Shown: piece after piece, positions 21,907 to 29,353 of the stretch
Position numbering within the stretch: the first letter of the stretch is position 1
How the letters are laid out: every line of letters begins with the position of its first letter
Origin: JAEUSF01 sp964484145
Lineage (GTDB): Bacteria; Patescibacteriota; Doudnabacteria; UBA920
Assembly (NCBI GenBank): GCA_964484145.1
Contig: CAZAED010000013.1
Coordinates: 1 to 33,466, forward strand
Reading direction: 5' to 3'
Length of the DNA: 33,466 nt
Position numbers and translations under genes: made by a program
The notes under the pieces: generated by a model
What the model saw: only the letters and a program-made list of their open reading frames with translations
The model's database searches: none
What the model was told of the DNA's origin: nothing

Positions 21907-23292
21907 TTAAAATGTAGCTAATTTGGACGCAAGGCCGGTATAGTTTTGTGGGGTAATATTTTTTAATTCTTTTTTTAGTTTATCTGAAATACTTAAGCCA
22001 TCAATAAATTTATAAATATCTTCTAGTGTAACTTTTTTACCACGGGTAAGCTCTTTGAGTTTTTCATACGGCATTTTTTCTCCCTCTCTTCTTAATATAG
22101 TTTGAATTGCTTCGGCTATTACTTCCGGGTGGTTGTTTAAAACTTCGGTGACTTTGTGTTCGTTTACCGAAATTGACGCAAGCCCTTTAAGTAAATATTC
22201 ATAAGCTATTAAGCTGTAGCCAAAAGCAGACCCAAAATTCCTTTGGACAGTGGAGTCAGAAAGGTCACGTTGCAGACGAGAGATTGGAAGCTTGCGGGCA
22301 AAGAATTCAAATAGAGAATTGGCAATTCCTAGGTTTCCTTCGCTATTTTCAAATTTTATAGGATTAACCTTATGGGGCATTGTAGAAGATCCAACCGCTC
22401 CATCTGTAGGTTTTTGAACTATCCATTCATCGCTCACATAGCGCCAAATGTCTTGGTTTAGGCCTATTAGAATGGTATTGATGTGTCTTAAAGAATCAAA
22501 AACCTCAACGTAGGAGTCATGGGGTTCTATTTGAGTAGTATGGATATTAGTGACGAGTGGTAAGTGACGAGTGACAAGTTGGGAATTCAAATTTGTAATA
22601 AATTTTTGGGAAAACTTTACCCAGTCCACTTTAGGAAACGCTGCGATGTGGGCATTATAATTTCCTGTGGCACCGTTTAGTTTGCACGATATTCCAACAT
22701 TCTGCAGAATGTTGGAATGTTTTTTTAGGCGTTCTGCAAAGACTTTAAATTCTTTGCCAAAGGTTGTGGGGGAGGCTGACTGTCCGTGAGTGCGGGCGAG
22801 CATTGGGAGCTTTTCGTGCTTTATGCTAAGTTTTTCTAAATGAGTAATTATTTCTTCTATTTTAGGAATTATAACCGTACTTAAGCCTTCGCGAAGCATT
22901 AATCCATAACTTAAGTTGTTAGTGTCTTCGGAAGTTAGAGCAAAGTGTACCCATTCCAAAACGTCTTTTAGCGATGTGTTGCTAAGTTTGTCTTTAATAT
23001 AATATTCCACAGCTTTTACGTCGTGGTCAGTTGCTTTTATGTTTTTGTAGCCCTTTTTTTCTATGTCGGAAATTATTTGCGCATCACTTGGTGAAAGTTC
23101 GTAAAGCGACCGAATTAACTTTTTTTCTTTGTCAGAAAATTTACGCATTATTTTTGCGTCAGATAGCGCAATAAGGTATTCACCTTCCACTGTAATTCTA
23201 TAACGCATTAAAGCCATTTCGCTAAAATAGGGCGAAAGGGCTTTGGTAAAGTTTTCATAACGGCCGTCTAACGGGGAGAGAGAAGAAAGCAT
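21907..23292 (-). CDS. purB: Adenylosuccinate lyase
   Basis: 461 residues, normal length for the E. coli-type enzyme. It cleaves SAICAR to AICAR plus fumarate (IMP pathway) and adenylosuccinate to AMP. The fumarase-superfamily signature SSTMPHKVNPIKFENSEGN is intact. LARTHGQSASPTTFGKEF, KLNGATGNYNAH and TTQIEPHDSY are the substrate-binding blocks, and LQRDLSDSTVQRNFG is characteristic. About ten residues (SQLVTRHLPLV, near 237-247) sit before TTQIEPHD where the E. coli sequence is shorter; the DNA there is a doubled AGTGACGAGTG word. Residues 192-201 are encoded by a perfect 28-bp palindrome (22691-22718). Last gene of the purine cluster, 14 nt after purC. Confidence 0.95.
   Translation of the reverse strand: MLSSLSPLDGRYENFTKALSPYFSEMALMRYRITVEGEYLIALSDAKIMRKFSDKEKKLIRSLYELSPSDAQIISDIEKKGYKNIKATDHDVKAVEYYIKDKLSNTSLKDVLEWVHFALTSEDTNNLSYGLMLREGLSTVIIPKIEEIITHLEKLSIKHEKLPMLARTHGQSASPTTFGKEFKVFAERLKKHSNILQNVGISCKLNGATGNYNAHIAAFPKVDWVKFSQKFITNLNSQLVTRHLPLVTNIHTTQIEPHDSYVEVFDSLRHINTILIGLNQDIWRYVSDEWIVQKPTDGAVGSSTMPHKVNPIKFENSEGNLGIANSLFEFFARKLPISRLQRDLSDSTVQRNFGSAFGYSLIAYEYLLKGLASISVNEHKVTEVLNNHPEVIAEAIQTILRREGEKMPYEKLKELTRGKKVTLEDIYKFIDGLSISDKLKKELKNITPQNYTGLASKLATF
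22546..22587. repeat. In-frame iterated-word insertion in purB
   Basis: AGTGACGAGTG occurs at 22549-22559 and again at 22563-22573, followed by ACAAGTT. It encodes SQLVTRHLPLVTN on the minus strand, absent from the corresponding place in E. coli PurB as I recall it. Confidence 0.6.
22691..22718. repeat. Perfect 28-bp palindrome within purB
   Basis: ATTCCAACATTCTG meets its exact reverse complement CAGAATGTTGGAAT with no spacer. On the plus strand it is followed by GTTTTTTT, so it resembles an antisense terminator; on the coding strand it encodes the residues around SNILQNVGI. Confidence 0.75.
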
Positions 23293-23306
23293 ATGAAATA
23301 TAAGAT

Positions 23307-24278
23307 TTAAGATTTAAGATTAAAAGACTCTAAATTTTTTTCTATTCTTTCTGTAACCGGTGTTTGTAAATCCGTTTCAAATTTTTCTCCGGTAATTTGT
23401 TCAAAAATTTGAATATAGCGGCTGGAAAGTTCTGCTGTCATATCGGCCGGAGCTTTTGGCAAAACTTCGTCCTTGTAAGGGTCACAGTTTTGTTTAAACC
23501 ACAGGCGTAGGAATTCTTTGTCAAAATTCATAGGCTCTTGCCCGGCATCTATCCTTGCTTGGTAAGAATCTGCCTGCCAATATCTAGACGAGTCGGGCGT
23601 ATGAATTTCGTCTATTAACATTAGTTTTCCATCATCCGCAAGCCCGAATTCATACTTAGTGTCTACCAGAATTAGCCCGTGCTTAAGTGCAAGTTCCTGT
23701 CCGCGCAGAAAAAGTTTTATAGCGGTTTCAGAAAGCTGCTTCCACAAATCTTCTGAAACAATTTTTTGCTCTATTATTTCTTTTGTGGTAAGCGGCGCGT
23801 CGTGGTTTTCGTCTTTGGTGGTTGGGGTTAAAACCGGCTGTTCCAGCTTTTGGTTTTTTTTCATGCCGTCGGGCAAAACAAAATCTCCAAAATCTCTTTG
23901 CCCGCCACTATATAAAGTCCACAAAGAAGTGCCGGTTACGCCGGTTATATAGCCGCGAACAACCATTTCTATAGGTATAACTTTACATTTTTTTACCACA
24001 ACCACATTCGGGTCCGGCGATTCTATAAGATGGTTTTGTATTATATCCTTCGTTTTTTCAAACCACCACTTGCTAACTTGAGTTAAAACTTGGCCTTTGA
24101 AAGGAATTAGAGCTAGGTTTCTATCGAATGCGCTGTAACGGTCTGTAGAAACTAAAATAATTTTGTCAGGCTGAATGTAAATATCTCTTACTTTTCCTTG
24201 ACGTCTTTCGCCTAAATTTTTAAAGTCGGTTTTTTCCAATACTCGGCTAATATTTTTTTCGATTGTTTGTTTGTCCAT
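23307..24278 (-). CDS. purC: SAICAR synthetase (phosphoribosylaminoimidazole-succinocarboxamide synthase)
   Basis: 323 residues, of the longer form (about 300 residues) rather than the 240-residue form. It joins CAIR and aspartate using ATP. Conserved blocks: GKVRDIYIQPDKIILVSTDR (ATP-binding), SAFDRNLALIPFKGQVLTQV, VIPIEMVVRGYITGVTGTSL, TPTTKDENHDAPLT and LILVDTKYEFGLADDGKLML then IDEIHTPDSSRYW. All expected active-site groups appear present. The next gene, purB, begins 14 nt downstream after a short run of repeated GATTTAA words. A 78-nt iterated-word hairpin separates it from purM. Confidence 0.95.
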   Translation of the reverse strand: MDKQTIEKNISRVLEKTDFKNLGERRQGKVRDIYIQPDKIILVSTDRYSAFDRNLALIPFKGQVLTQVSKWWFEKTKDIIQNHLIESPDPNVVVVKKCKVIPIEMVVRGYITGVTGTSLWTLYSGGQRDFGDFVLPDGMKKNQKLEQPVLTPTTKDENHDAPLTTKEIIEQKIVSEDLWKQLSETAIKLFLRGQELALKHGLILVDTKYEFGLADDGKLMLIDEIHTPDSSRYWQADSYQARIDAGQEPMNFDKEFLRLWFKQNCDPYKDEVLPKAPADMTAELSSRYIQIFEQITGEKFETDLQTPVTERIEKNLESFNLKS

Positions 24279-24280
24279 AA

Positions 24281-24359
24281 ATAGTATTTAGTATTAAGTA
24301 TTTGGTATTTAGTATACTGCAGAATACAAGATACTATATACAAAATACTAGATACTAAA
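24281..24359. repeat. Iterated-word hairpin between purM and purC
   Basis: Left half repeats TAGTATTTAG / TAAGTATTTG words and the right half repeats ACTAGATACTAAAT-type words, giving a long imperfect inverted repeat around ACTGCAGA. It ends at the purM stop. Confidence 0.7.
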
Positions 24360-25472
24360 TTATTCCCCAGGTGGGGCTAGTGTTATATTTTCCGGCTCAA
24401 AAATAGTTTTGCGTTTTCCTTCTTCTACCCTGCCTATAACTGCTAAGTCATACCCAGTTTCTTTGCCAAGCTTTAATATTTTATCAGCTTCATTGGCCGA
24501 AGTAAAAATATAGTAACCAACACCCCAATTAAAGGTTTTTAAGCAATCTTGAGTTGGGATTTTTAATTCATCTTTAAAATATTGCATAAGCGGAGGTACG
24601 GTAAGCCAATCATGAATGCGATAGGTAAAAGGTCGTTTGTCAAAAGCAATTTTGCCTACGCCGTCACCGGTGCCGGGAAGCAGCGCGTGAATTTTTATTT
24701 TATTGTTTAAAAGAGTTTCTATGAGTTTTACGTAAGAGCGGGTAGGTATTAGCGTATGCTCGCCAAGTGTTTGCCCGTCTGTAAGCTTTGTTAAAAATTG
24801 CTCAGGCAATTCTAAGGCTTTTTTTATGACTAGCGATATACCGTTGCTGTGAACTCCCGATGATGCAACACCTACAATAACGTCCCCGGTCTGTAAATCT
24901 TTTCCTGTTATTAAATTATCAGTCGGCGCAATTATGCCAGTTACAGCTCCGGAAAAACTTGCCGCGTTTTTAACGGGAAGTTTTGGGTTTACTAAATAGG
25001 TTAGGGGGGCGGATTCGCCGGCGGGAAGTGCCATACCCACTTCTTCGCAAATTTTAACAAGGCCATTGGCAAAATCTTTGGCTCTAACTTCGTCCGCAAA
25101 CCACTCACTACTATTTGCTTCTATGTGGTCGGTAAAAACTACTGGAAGCGCGCCTTGGGCTAAGCAGTCGTTTGCGGCCATAAGAGCTACATCTATAGCA
25201 ATGTTGCCGTGAAAGCTTTTACCAGTTTTTTCGTACATCCATTCCGCCACCCAGTTTTTATTGCCTAGGCCTTCCTGTGTTTGGCACCAAATATGTTTTT
25301 CGTTTCCTCTATATTCAAACACTGCGCCATGGGAATGCACAACATTAGCATTAATAAACACCCCACGCTTTTCCGGAAAGCGCAAAGTTTTTTTGCCGGC
25401 TTCTATAATAGCCATTTTAAATGGCTCCATAATTTGGTAGTTAACTCCGGATTTAGCGTATTCAGAATTCAT
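24360..25472 (-). CDS. purM: AIR synthetase (phosphoribosylformylglycinamidine cyclo-ligase)
   Basis: 370 residues. ATP-dependent ring closure of FGAM to AIR. The start YAKSGVNYQIMEPFK corresponds to the YxxAGVD motif. FTDHIEANSSEWF and PLTYLVNP are variants of the usual substrate blocks. VGVASSGVHSNGISLVIKKA is the diagnostic glycine loop. The GGG segment of typical PurM is replaced by LLPGTGDGVGKIAF, so this is a divergent branch, also seen in the long KSFHGNIAIDVALMAANDCL block. The start region lies in a 53-bp divergent intergenic space; a TATAAT at 25492-25497 (minus strand) could give it its own promoter downstream of the inserted plus-strand gene. Confidence 0.92.
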   Translation of the reverse strand: MNSEYAKSGVNYQIMEPFKMAIIEAGKKTLRFPEKRGVFINANVVHSHGAVFEYRGNEKHIWCQTQEGLGNKNWVAEWMYEKTGKSFHGNIAIDVALMAANDCLAQGALPVVFTDHIEANSSEWFADEVRAKDFANGLVKICEEVGMALPAGESAPLTYLVNPKLPVKNAASFSGAVTGIIAPTDNLITGKDLQTGDVIVGVASSGVHSNGISLVIKKALELPEQFLTKLTDGQTLGEHTLIPTRSYVKLIETLLNNKIKIHALLPGTGDGVGKIAFDKRPFTYRIHDWLTVPPLMQYFKDELKIPTQDCLKTFNWGVGYYIFTSANEADKILKLGKETGYDLAVIGRVEEGKRKTIFEPENITLAPPGE

Positions 25473-25474
25473 AC

Positions 25475-25520
25475 TTGATTTTATTGAATGAATTATATAA
25501 AATTATGCAACGAAGGAGGT
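25475..25520 (+). promoter_or_regulatory. Promoter and strong ribosome-binding site of the GC-rich small gene
   Basis: TTGATT (25475-25480), 17-nt spacer, TAAAAT (25498-25503), then AAGGAGGT (25513-25520) 5 nt before ATG 25526. This is a far more canonical Shine-Dalgarno sequence than those of neighbouring genes. The minus-strand TATAAT for purM lies within the same interval. Confidence 0.65.
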
Positions 25521-25525
25521 TCGAA

Positions 25526-25726
25526 ATGGACATTAGTGAACAGTTGGCGAAAGCTGTCGAGGCACAAGGCTCGCTTTCTAAGGCACAGAGCGCTTTGGAG
25601 CGCCTTAAAAAATGTTTTGGACTCGACCCGCAACAGCGGAGCCGAGTGGTCGGAGCACTGGACAACGTCGTCTATTCGTTGAATGACGTTGACCAGGTGG
25701 TCCGGGAATTGCGGGGGGAGAAGTAG
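25526..25726 (+). CDS. GC-rich small protein of unknown function inside the purine cluster
   Basis: 66 residues from ATG 25526, chosen because it sits behind AAGGAGGT; the upstream ATG at 25475 overlaps the promoter. Sequence MDISEQLAKAVEAQGSLSKA, QSALERLKKCFGLDPQQRSR, VVGALDNVVYSLNDVDQVVR then ELRGEK: fully helical with heptad-like spacing, cytosolic, probably a two-helix bundle. By my count the first 200 nt are 54 percent GC, well above the neighbouring genes, with GC-ending codons such as GTC, CTC and CGG. It has its own promoter, RBS and terminator on the strand opposite to the pur genes. This looks like an acquired cassette. No family recognised. Confidence 0.7.
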   Translation: MDISEQLAKAVEAQGSLSKAQSALERLKKCFGLDPQQRSRVVGALDNVVYSLNDVDQVVRELRGEK

Positions 25727-25790
25727 CATACTTTTCCGATCAGCGTACGTGAAGATCTTGCGCGTGACGGATGGCGTAACGACTAACCGT

Positions 25791-25857
25791 GGAAGGGAAG
25801 GTGGGTAAGGACTGAATTGTCCTTTGCCTACCGACCCTTTCGCACTTTTTATTTTTC
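25791..25857 (+). terminator. Intrinsic terminator of the GC-rich small gene
   Basis: Left arm GGAAGGGAAGGTGGGTAAGG then AC (25791-25812), loop TGAATT, right arm GTCCTTTGCCTACCGACCCT (25819-25838), then TTTTTATTTTT (25847-25857). The T run overlaps the purE stop codon on the other strand. The 64 nt between the small gene and the hairpin show no other feature. Confidence 0.7.
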
Positions 25858-26364
25858 TAAATACTTTTTATAACCCATTTCTTCCAGCTTTTTGGCCTTG
25901 GCGTTTACTGCTTCGGCCATATTTTTTTTGTAGTCAACTATTTTTTTACTTATTTCAACATCGGAAGTTCCTAAAATTTGTACGGCTAAAAGCCCTGCGT
26001 TTTTGCCGGCGTCGGTGCCGACTGTGGCAACGGGTATTCCCGGCGGCATTTGCGCTGTGCTAAGCAAACTATCAAGTCCGTTTAGGGAAGAAGAAGCTAT
26101 GGGCACGCCTATTACCGGCAGAGTAGTGTTAGCAGCCATAACTCCGGCTAAATGAGCGGCTCCGCCCGCGCCGGCAATTATTACTTTTAGGCCACGTTCT
26201 ACTGCGGTGGTTGCGTATTTGTGCGCTCGCTCCGGAGTCCTATGAGCAGAGCAAACTGTTATTTCGTACCCAATTCCAAATTCTTCTAAAACTTTCGCGG
26301 CTTCGGCCATAACTTTTAGGTCAGAGTCCGAGCCCATAACAATGCCAACTAGGGGAGTGTTCAT
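25849..26364 (-). CDS. purE: N5-CAIR mutase (class I PurE)
   Basis: 171 residues, standard length. GIVMGSDSDLKVMAEAAKVL is the phosphate-binding loop; TVCSAHRTPERAHKYA carries the catalytic histidine; IIAGAGGAAHLAGVMAANTT and PVIGVPIASSSLNGLDSLLS complete the class I signature, with MPPGIPVATV and AGLLAVQIL at the end. Class I PurE normally works on N5-CAIR made by PurK; no purK is present in the window, so it is either elsewhere or the enzyme uses AIR plus CO2. The 3' end abuts the terminator of the inserted plus-strand gene. Confidence 0.95.
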   Translation of the reverse strand: MNTPLVGIVMGSDSDLKVMAEAAKVLEEFGIGYEITVCSAHRTPERAHKYATTAVERGLKVIIAGAGGAAHLAGVMAANTTLPVIGVPIASSSLNGLDSLLSTAQMPPGIPVATVGTDAGKNAGLLAVQILGTSDVEISKKIVDYKKNMAEAVNAKAKKLEEMGYKKYLEK

Positions 26365-26367
26365 AAT

Positions 26368-26520
26368 TTTTTGAAATTATTCTAATTATACTAATTAACC
26401 TAAGTACCCTAAATAATGTCTAATAACTAATTTCTAATGTATAAGGCTTGGGACATTTGAGCATTGGGCATTGGGATTTATTTAGAATAATTAGAACAAT
26501 TAGGTTAATTAGAATAATTT
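26368..26520. repeat. Iterated-word hairpin between the HAD gene and purE
   Basis: Left part (about 26375-26403) repeats TTCTAATTATACTAATTAACC words and the right part (about 26478-26517) repeats TTAGAATAATTAGAAC / TTAGGTTAATTAGAATAAT, which is its inverse. The middle has a doubled GCATTGGG word. The right arm overlaps the 3' end of the HAD phosphatase gene. Confidence 0.7.
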
Positions 26521-27180
26521 ATTTAGCTTTTTTACTATGTTTTTTAATTCTAACATATTGTGTATTAAAAAGTCGGGTTTATGTTTTTTTAGGCGACTTG
26601 TGGTGTTGTAACCGCCGGTTATGGCAACTGTGTAAAAGCCGTGTTTTTTTCCAATTTCAATTTCTTCTTCGGTGTCGCCCACGGAAATTACTTCGTGGGG
26701 TTTAAACTTTTTTAATTTTACGTAGTCGAGTAATTTTTGTTCTTTGCCTCTGGTTTTAACATGTGAATGGTCGCCAGCTGGCCTTGCTAGTATTTCATCA
26801 AAATATTCAAATATATTTAGTCGTAGTAGTTGCTTAATTATGTCGGGCGCAATGTGGTTACTAAATATCATTCTGGTAATATGGCTTGTCTTTAGCCAAG
26901 CTAAGACTTGTTTAGTGCCCGAACGAGTTCTTGACTTAGTTGCATATTTTTCATAAAGCGGATGGTAAGCTTCGCTTTGTTTTTGAAAATTAATCTCTTT
27001 AGTTAGGCCGTTTGCCAGCCACATGTCTCTTATAGGTATGGTAAAGGTTTGCCTAAATTTAGTTATAGATGTAGCTTTAAGCCCGTACATTAAAAAAAGT
27101 TTGTCGCTAGCTTTCCAAGCAGCGACCGTGTCAGAGAGAAGTGTTCCGTTCCAGTCAAAAGCAATTAATTTTATTGCCAT
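26509..27180 (-). CDS. HAD-superfamily phosphatase
   Basis: 223 residues. Motif I FDWNGTLLSD (nucleophile Asp9; Asn11 replaces the usual second Asp), motif II MIFSNH, a likely Lys in motif III, and motif IV VISVGDTEEEIEIGKKHG are in order. The helical cap lies between motifs I and II, a subclass I (phosphoglycolate phosphatase-like) layout. The Asn at the acid/base position is found in some phosphatase branches but leaves reactivity uncertain. It sits between purD and purE in the same direction, so a role in nucleotide or PRPP-derived phosphate metabolism is possible but inferred only from position. Confidence 0.85.
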   Translation of the reverse strand: MAIKLIAFDWNGTLLSDTVAAWKASDKLFLMYGLKATSITKFRQTFTIPIRDMWLANGLTKEINFQKQSEAYHPLYEKYATKSRTRSGTKQVLAWLKTSHITRMIFSNHIAPDIIKQLLRLNIFEYFDEILARPAGDHSHVKTRGKEQKLLDYVKLKKFKPHEVISVGDTEEEIEIGKKHGFYTVAITGGYNTTSRLKKHKPDFLIHNMLELKNIVKKLNKLF

Positions 27181-27184
27181 AAAA

Positions 27185-27268
27185 TTTTTCTACTAAATAC
27201 TAAAATTACGAAATACGAAAAATGATGTGTTTAGATTTAGTATTTAGTTCCTTTCGTATTTAGTAGAG
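27185..27268. repeat. Iterated-word hairpin between purD and the HAD gene
   Basis: CTACTAAATACTAAAATTAC then GAAATACGAAAAATG (27190-27224) pairs with TTTAGATTTAGTATTTAGTT then CCTTTCGTATTTAGTAG (27232-27268). The right arm supplies the last codons and stop of purD. Confidence 0.7.
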
Positions 27269-28616
27269 ACAAAGATTTTTTTCCAATGTCTGTTCTGTAA
27301 TACATGCCTTCAAAGTTTATTAGCTTAACTGCCTCGTATGCTTTGTTTAATGCTCCTTGTAAATCATCCGCAACTGCAGTAACCCCCAAGACTCTGCCGC
27401 CCGCCGTCGCCAAGGCTTTGGCGGGCAAGCCGTCCGACGCAGGTTCTTTGTTCAGAAACTGTGTGCCGGCGTGAAAAACTACAACATCTTCCATTTTATT
27501 TGCCTCATTAACCCCGGTTATAGGCAAACCCTTTTTATATTCGCCAGGGTAGCCGCCACTAGCTAAAACAATACAGCAAGCATATTTATTTTCCCATTCT
27601 ATAGTAATTTCATTTAGAGTGCCATTAATGCAGGCCTCTAGAATATCGTACAAGTCGGTTTTTAAAAGCCGTATATAGCTTTGAGTTTCCGGGTCGCCAA
27701 AACGTGAGTTAAATTCTATGGTTTTTAATGTGTAGCGTACCGACCTGTCCGCCATAGCCTTGGCGACGGTGGATTCATCGGCGTTCTGGATTGCCATTAG
27801 TCCCGGGTATAACAGACCCATAAACGGCGAGCCAATATTTTTTAAGCCATCTAAAGCAGGTTTTACAATTTTTGATGATACATCGTCCATCATTTCTTTA
27901 CTAACCCAAGGCAACGGAGCTATGGTGCCCATACCGCCGGTGTTAGGACCTGTGTCTCCATTGAATATTGCTTTATGATCCTGTGACGGTGGCAGCATTT
28001 TAAAATTAACACCGTCTGAAAAAGCGTGGGTGGAAAATTCAATTCCTTGTAGAAATTCTTCTATAACGACTTCATTTCCTGAATCGCCAAAGATTTTTTT
28101 GACCATTATGTCTGCTAAGAATTTTTTTGCTTCAGCGAGCGTATTACAAATGCTTACGCCTTTGCCTAGGGCAAGACCCGAGGCTTTTATAACAATTGGC
28201 GCACCTTTTTGTTCTATATATTCGAGAGCCTGATTATAATCTTGAAAAGTCTTGTATTCCGCAGTTGGAATATTATTTTTTTGCATTAATTCTTTTGCAA
28301 AAGCTTTACTGCTTTCTACTTGCGCGGATTTTTGCGTGGGGCCCCAAATTTTAAGCCCTCGTTTTTGAAATTCGTCCACCACGCCTAATGCAAGTGAGTC
28401 GTCCGGACCTACAACTGTAAAGCCTATGTTATTTTTTTCCGCAAAGTCGGCTAAAGCTAAAACGTCTGTCGCTTTTATATTTACATTCTCTCCCAATTCA
28501 GCAGTGCCGGCATTTCCAGGCGCTATAAAAATTTTAGAAACTTTGGAGGATTGTTTTAGTTTCCAGGCAAGGGCATGTTCGCGTCCTCCGGAACCGATGA
28601 TTAATAGATTGACCAT
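27237..28616 (-). CDS. purD: Phosphoribosylamine-glycine ligase (GAR synthetase)
   Basis: 459 residues, about 30-35 longer than usual. ATP-grasp enzyme making GAR from phosphoribosylamine, glycine and ATP. Conserved: IGSGGREHALAWKLKQS at the start, FIAPGNAGTAE, PSQDHKAIFNGDTGPNTGGM, VIKASGLALGKGV, IEFNSRFGDPETQ and TAGGRVLGVTAVADDL. Two extra peptides look inserted. ADESTVAKAMADRSVR (about 278-292) stands where a short turn is usual before IEFN. PASDGLPAKALATA (about 393-407) stands before GGRVLG. Both are encoded by copies of the CGCCAAGGC palindrome, in opposite orientations and in frame. The C-terminus LNTKGTKY is encoded by an iterated-word repeat arm. Confidence 0.94.
   Translation of the reverse strand: MVNLLIIGSGGREHALAWKLKQSSKVSKIFIAPGNAGTAELGENVNIKATDVLALADFAEKNNIGFTVVGPDDSLALGVVDEFQKRGLKIWGPTQKSAQVESSKAFAKELMQKNNIPTAEYKTFQDYNQALEYIEQKGAPIVIKASGLALGKGVSICNTLAEAKKFLADIMVKKIFGDSGNEVVIEEFLQGIEFSTHAFSDGVNFKMLPPSQDHKAIFNGDTGPNTGGMGTIAPLPWVSKEMMDDVSSKIVKPALDGLKNIGSPFMGLLYPGLMAIQNADESTVAKAMADRSVRYTLKTIEFNSRFGDPETQSYIRLLKTDLYDILEACINGTLNEITIEWENKYACCIVLASGGYPGEYKKGLPITGVNEANKMEDVVVFHAGTQFLNKEPASDGLPAKALATAGGRVLGVTAVADDLQGALNKAYEAVKLINFEGMYYRTDIGKKSLSLLNTKGTKY
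27396..27440. repeat. Palindromic repeat in frame within purD, copy 1
   Basis: Core CGCCAAGGCTTTGGCG (27408-27423) with flanks GGGCAAG and CCCGCCGT. It encodes PAKALATA on the minus strand, in a variable loop before GGRVLG. Confidence 0.75.
27742..27785. repeat. Palindromic repeat in frame within purD, copy 2, opposite orientation
   Basis: Core CGCCATAGCCTTGGCG (27750-27765); the coding strand reads GTCGCCAAGGCTATGGCGGA, which matches the plus-strand sense of copy 1 and of the intergenic copy at 15459. It encodes TVAKAMADRS. Confidence 0.75.
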
Positions 28617-28647
28617 GATTGAACAAGATTTAAATGATTGACAAGAT
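28617..28647. repeat. Short direct repeat between purN and purD
   Basis: GATTGAACAAGATTTA is followed by GATTGACAAGATTTA, filling the intergenic space. No inverse arm is evident. Confidence 0.5.
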
Positions 28648-29247
28648 TTACGATGCAGTTAATTTATTTAAAACTTCTATATATAATTGATTCTCTTTTA
28701 TTTTTAATCGTGAGTAAAGAGATTCCACGGTATCATCAGGTTTAATATGTTCAAAGCATCTGCCTAACACCGGGCCAAAGTCAAAGTTTAGGGTAAGAAA
28801 GTGAATACTAGAGCCGGCGTAGGCGGCTTTTTGGTCTAGAAAATTTTGTATAGCTTTAGTAGTTAACATGCCTTTGTTCCAAAGACCTATGCTGCCATCG
28901 GGATTGGTAACAGTTCCATCGATGGTATCTGGTATGAGCCCAGGGTGTAAATTTAAAATTTTATTTGGAAAAGCATTTATAACTTCATCTAAAATTATTT
29001 GTTTCCAGCCAGCTAAGCAAATGAAATCTGGATTTAATTTATTTAACAAAGGTAAGAGCTCTTCTTTTTTTGCGCAAATTTCTATTGGTAAATTATTGTC
29101 GCGAGCATGTTTTAGTCCTAAGGCATCTGGTTTGTCACAAACAACCGAAGTAATAGTAGCGTTTATTTTTCCACTATTAACAGCGTCTATAATAGCTTTT
29201 AAGTTAGTGCCGGTTCCGGCGTTGGAAATGAGAATAACAATTTTCAT
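28648..29247 (-). CDS. purN: Phosphoribosylglycinamide formyltransferase
   Basis: 199 residues. Transfers formyl from 10-formyl-THF to GAR. The opening MKIVILISNAGTGTNLKAII is the phosphate-binding start; FICLAGWKQIIL is the mid-sheet block. Catalytic residues match the E. coli trio: Asn99 and His101 (ILNLHPGLIP) and Asp156 (LNFDFGPVLG). The region between (GTVTNPDGSIGLWNKGMLTT) is longer and diverged from typical PurN, so it belongs to an unusual branch, but the active site is complete. Cotranscribed with purF and purD. Confidence 0.9.
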   Translation of the reverse strand: MKIVILISNAGTGTNLKAIIDAVNSGKINATITSVVCDKPDALGLKHARDNNLPIEICAKKEELLPLLNKLNPDFICLAGWKQIILDEVINAFPNKILNLHPGLIPDTIDGTVTNPDGSIGLWNKGMLTTKAIQNFLDQKAAYAGSSIHFLTLNFDFGPVLGRCFEHIKPDDTVESLYSRLKIKENQLYIEVLNKLTAS

Positions 29248-29352
29248 AAATTTCTACGAAATACGAAAGTTTCGAAATACGAAATTAAAACATTAATATT
29301 TTGTGGCTGTGTTTTTTCGTTTCGTATTTCGTCCTTTTCGTATTTTGTAGAG
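29248..29352. repeat. Iterated-word hairpin between purF and purN
   Basis: TCTACGAAATACGAAAGTTT then CGAAATACGAAA on the left pairs with TTTCGTTTCGTATTTCGTCC then TTTTCGTATTTTGTAGA on the right, a 105-nt imperfect hairpin made of TACGAAA words. Confidence 0.75.
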
Positions 29353-29353
29353 T

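Noticed and set aside
25493..25729. Minus-strand ORF opposite the GC-rich small gene
   Set aside because: The plus-strand frame has promoter, strong ribosome-binding site and terminator; the minus-strand frame has none.
29248..29352. CRISPR-like array of repeated words in purine intergenic regions
   Set aside because: Words are 7-12 nt, imperfect, with no spacers of uniform length, and they form hairpins; no cas genes are nearby.
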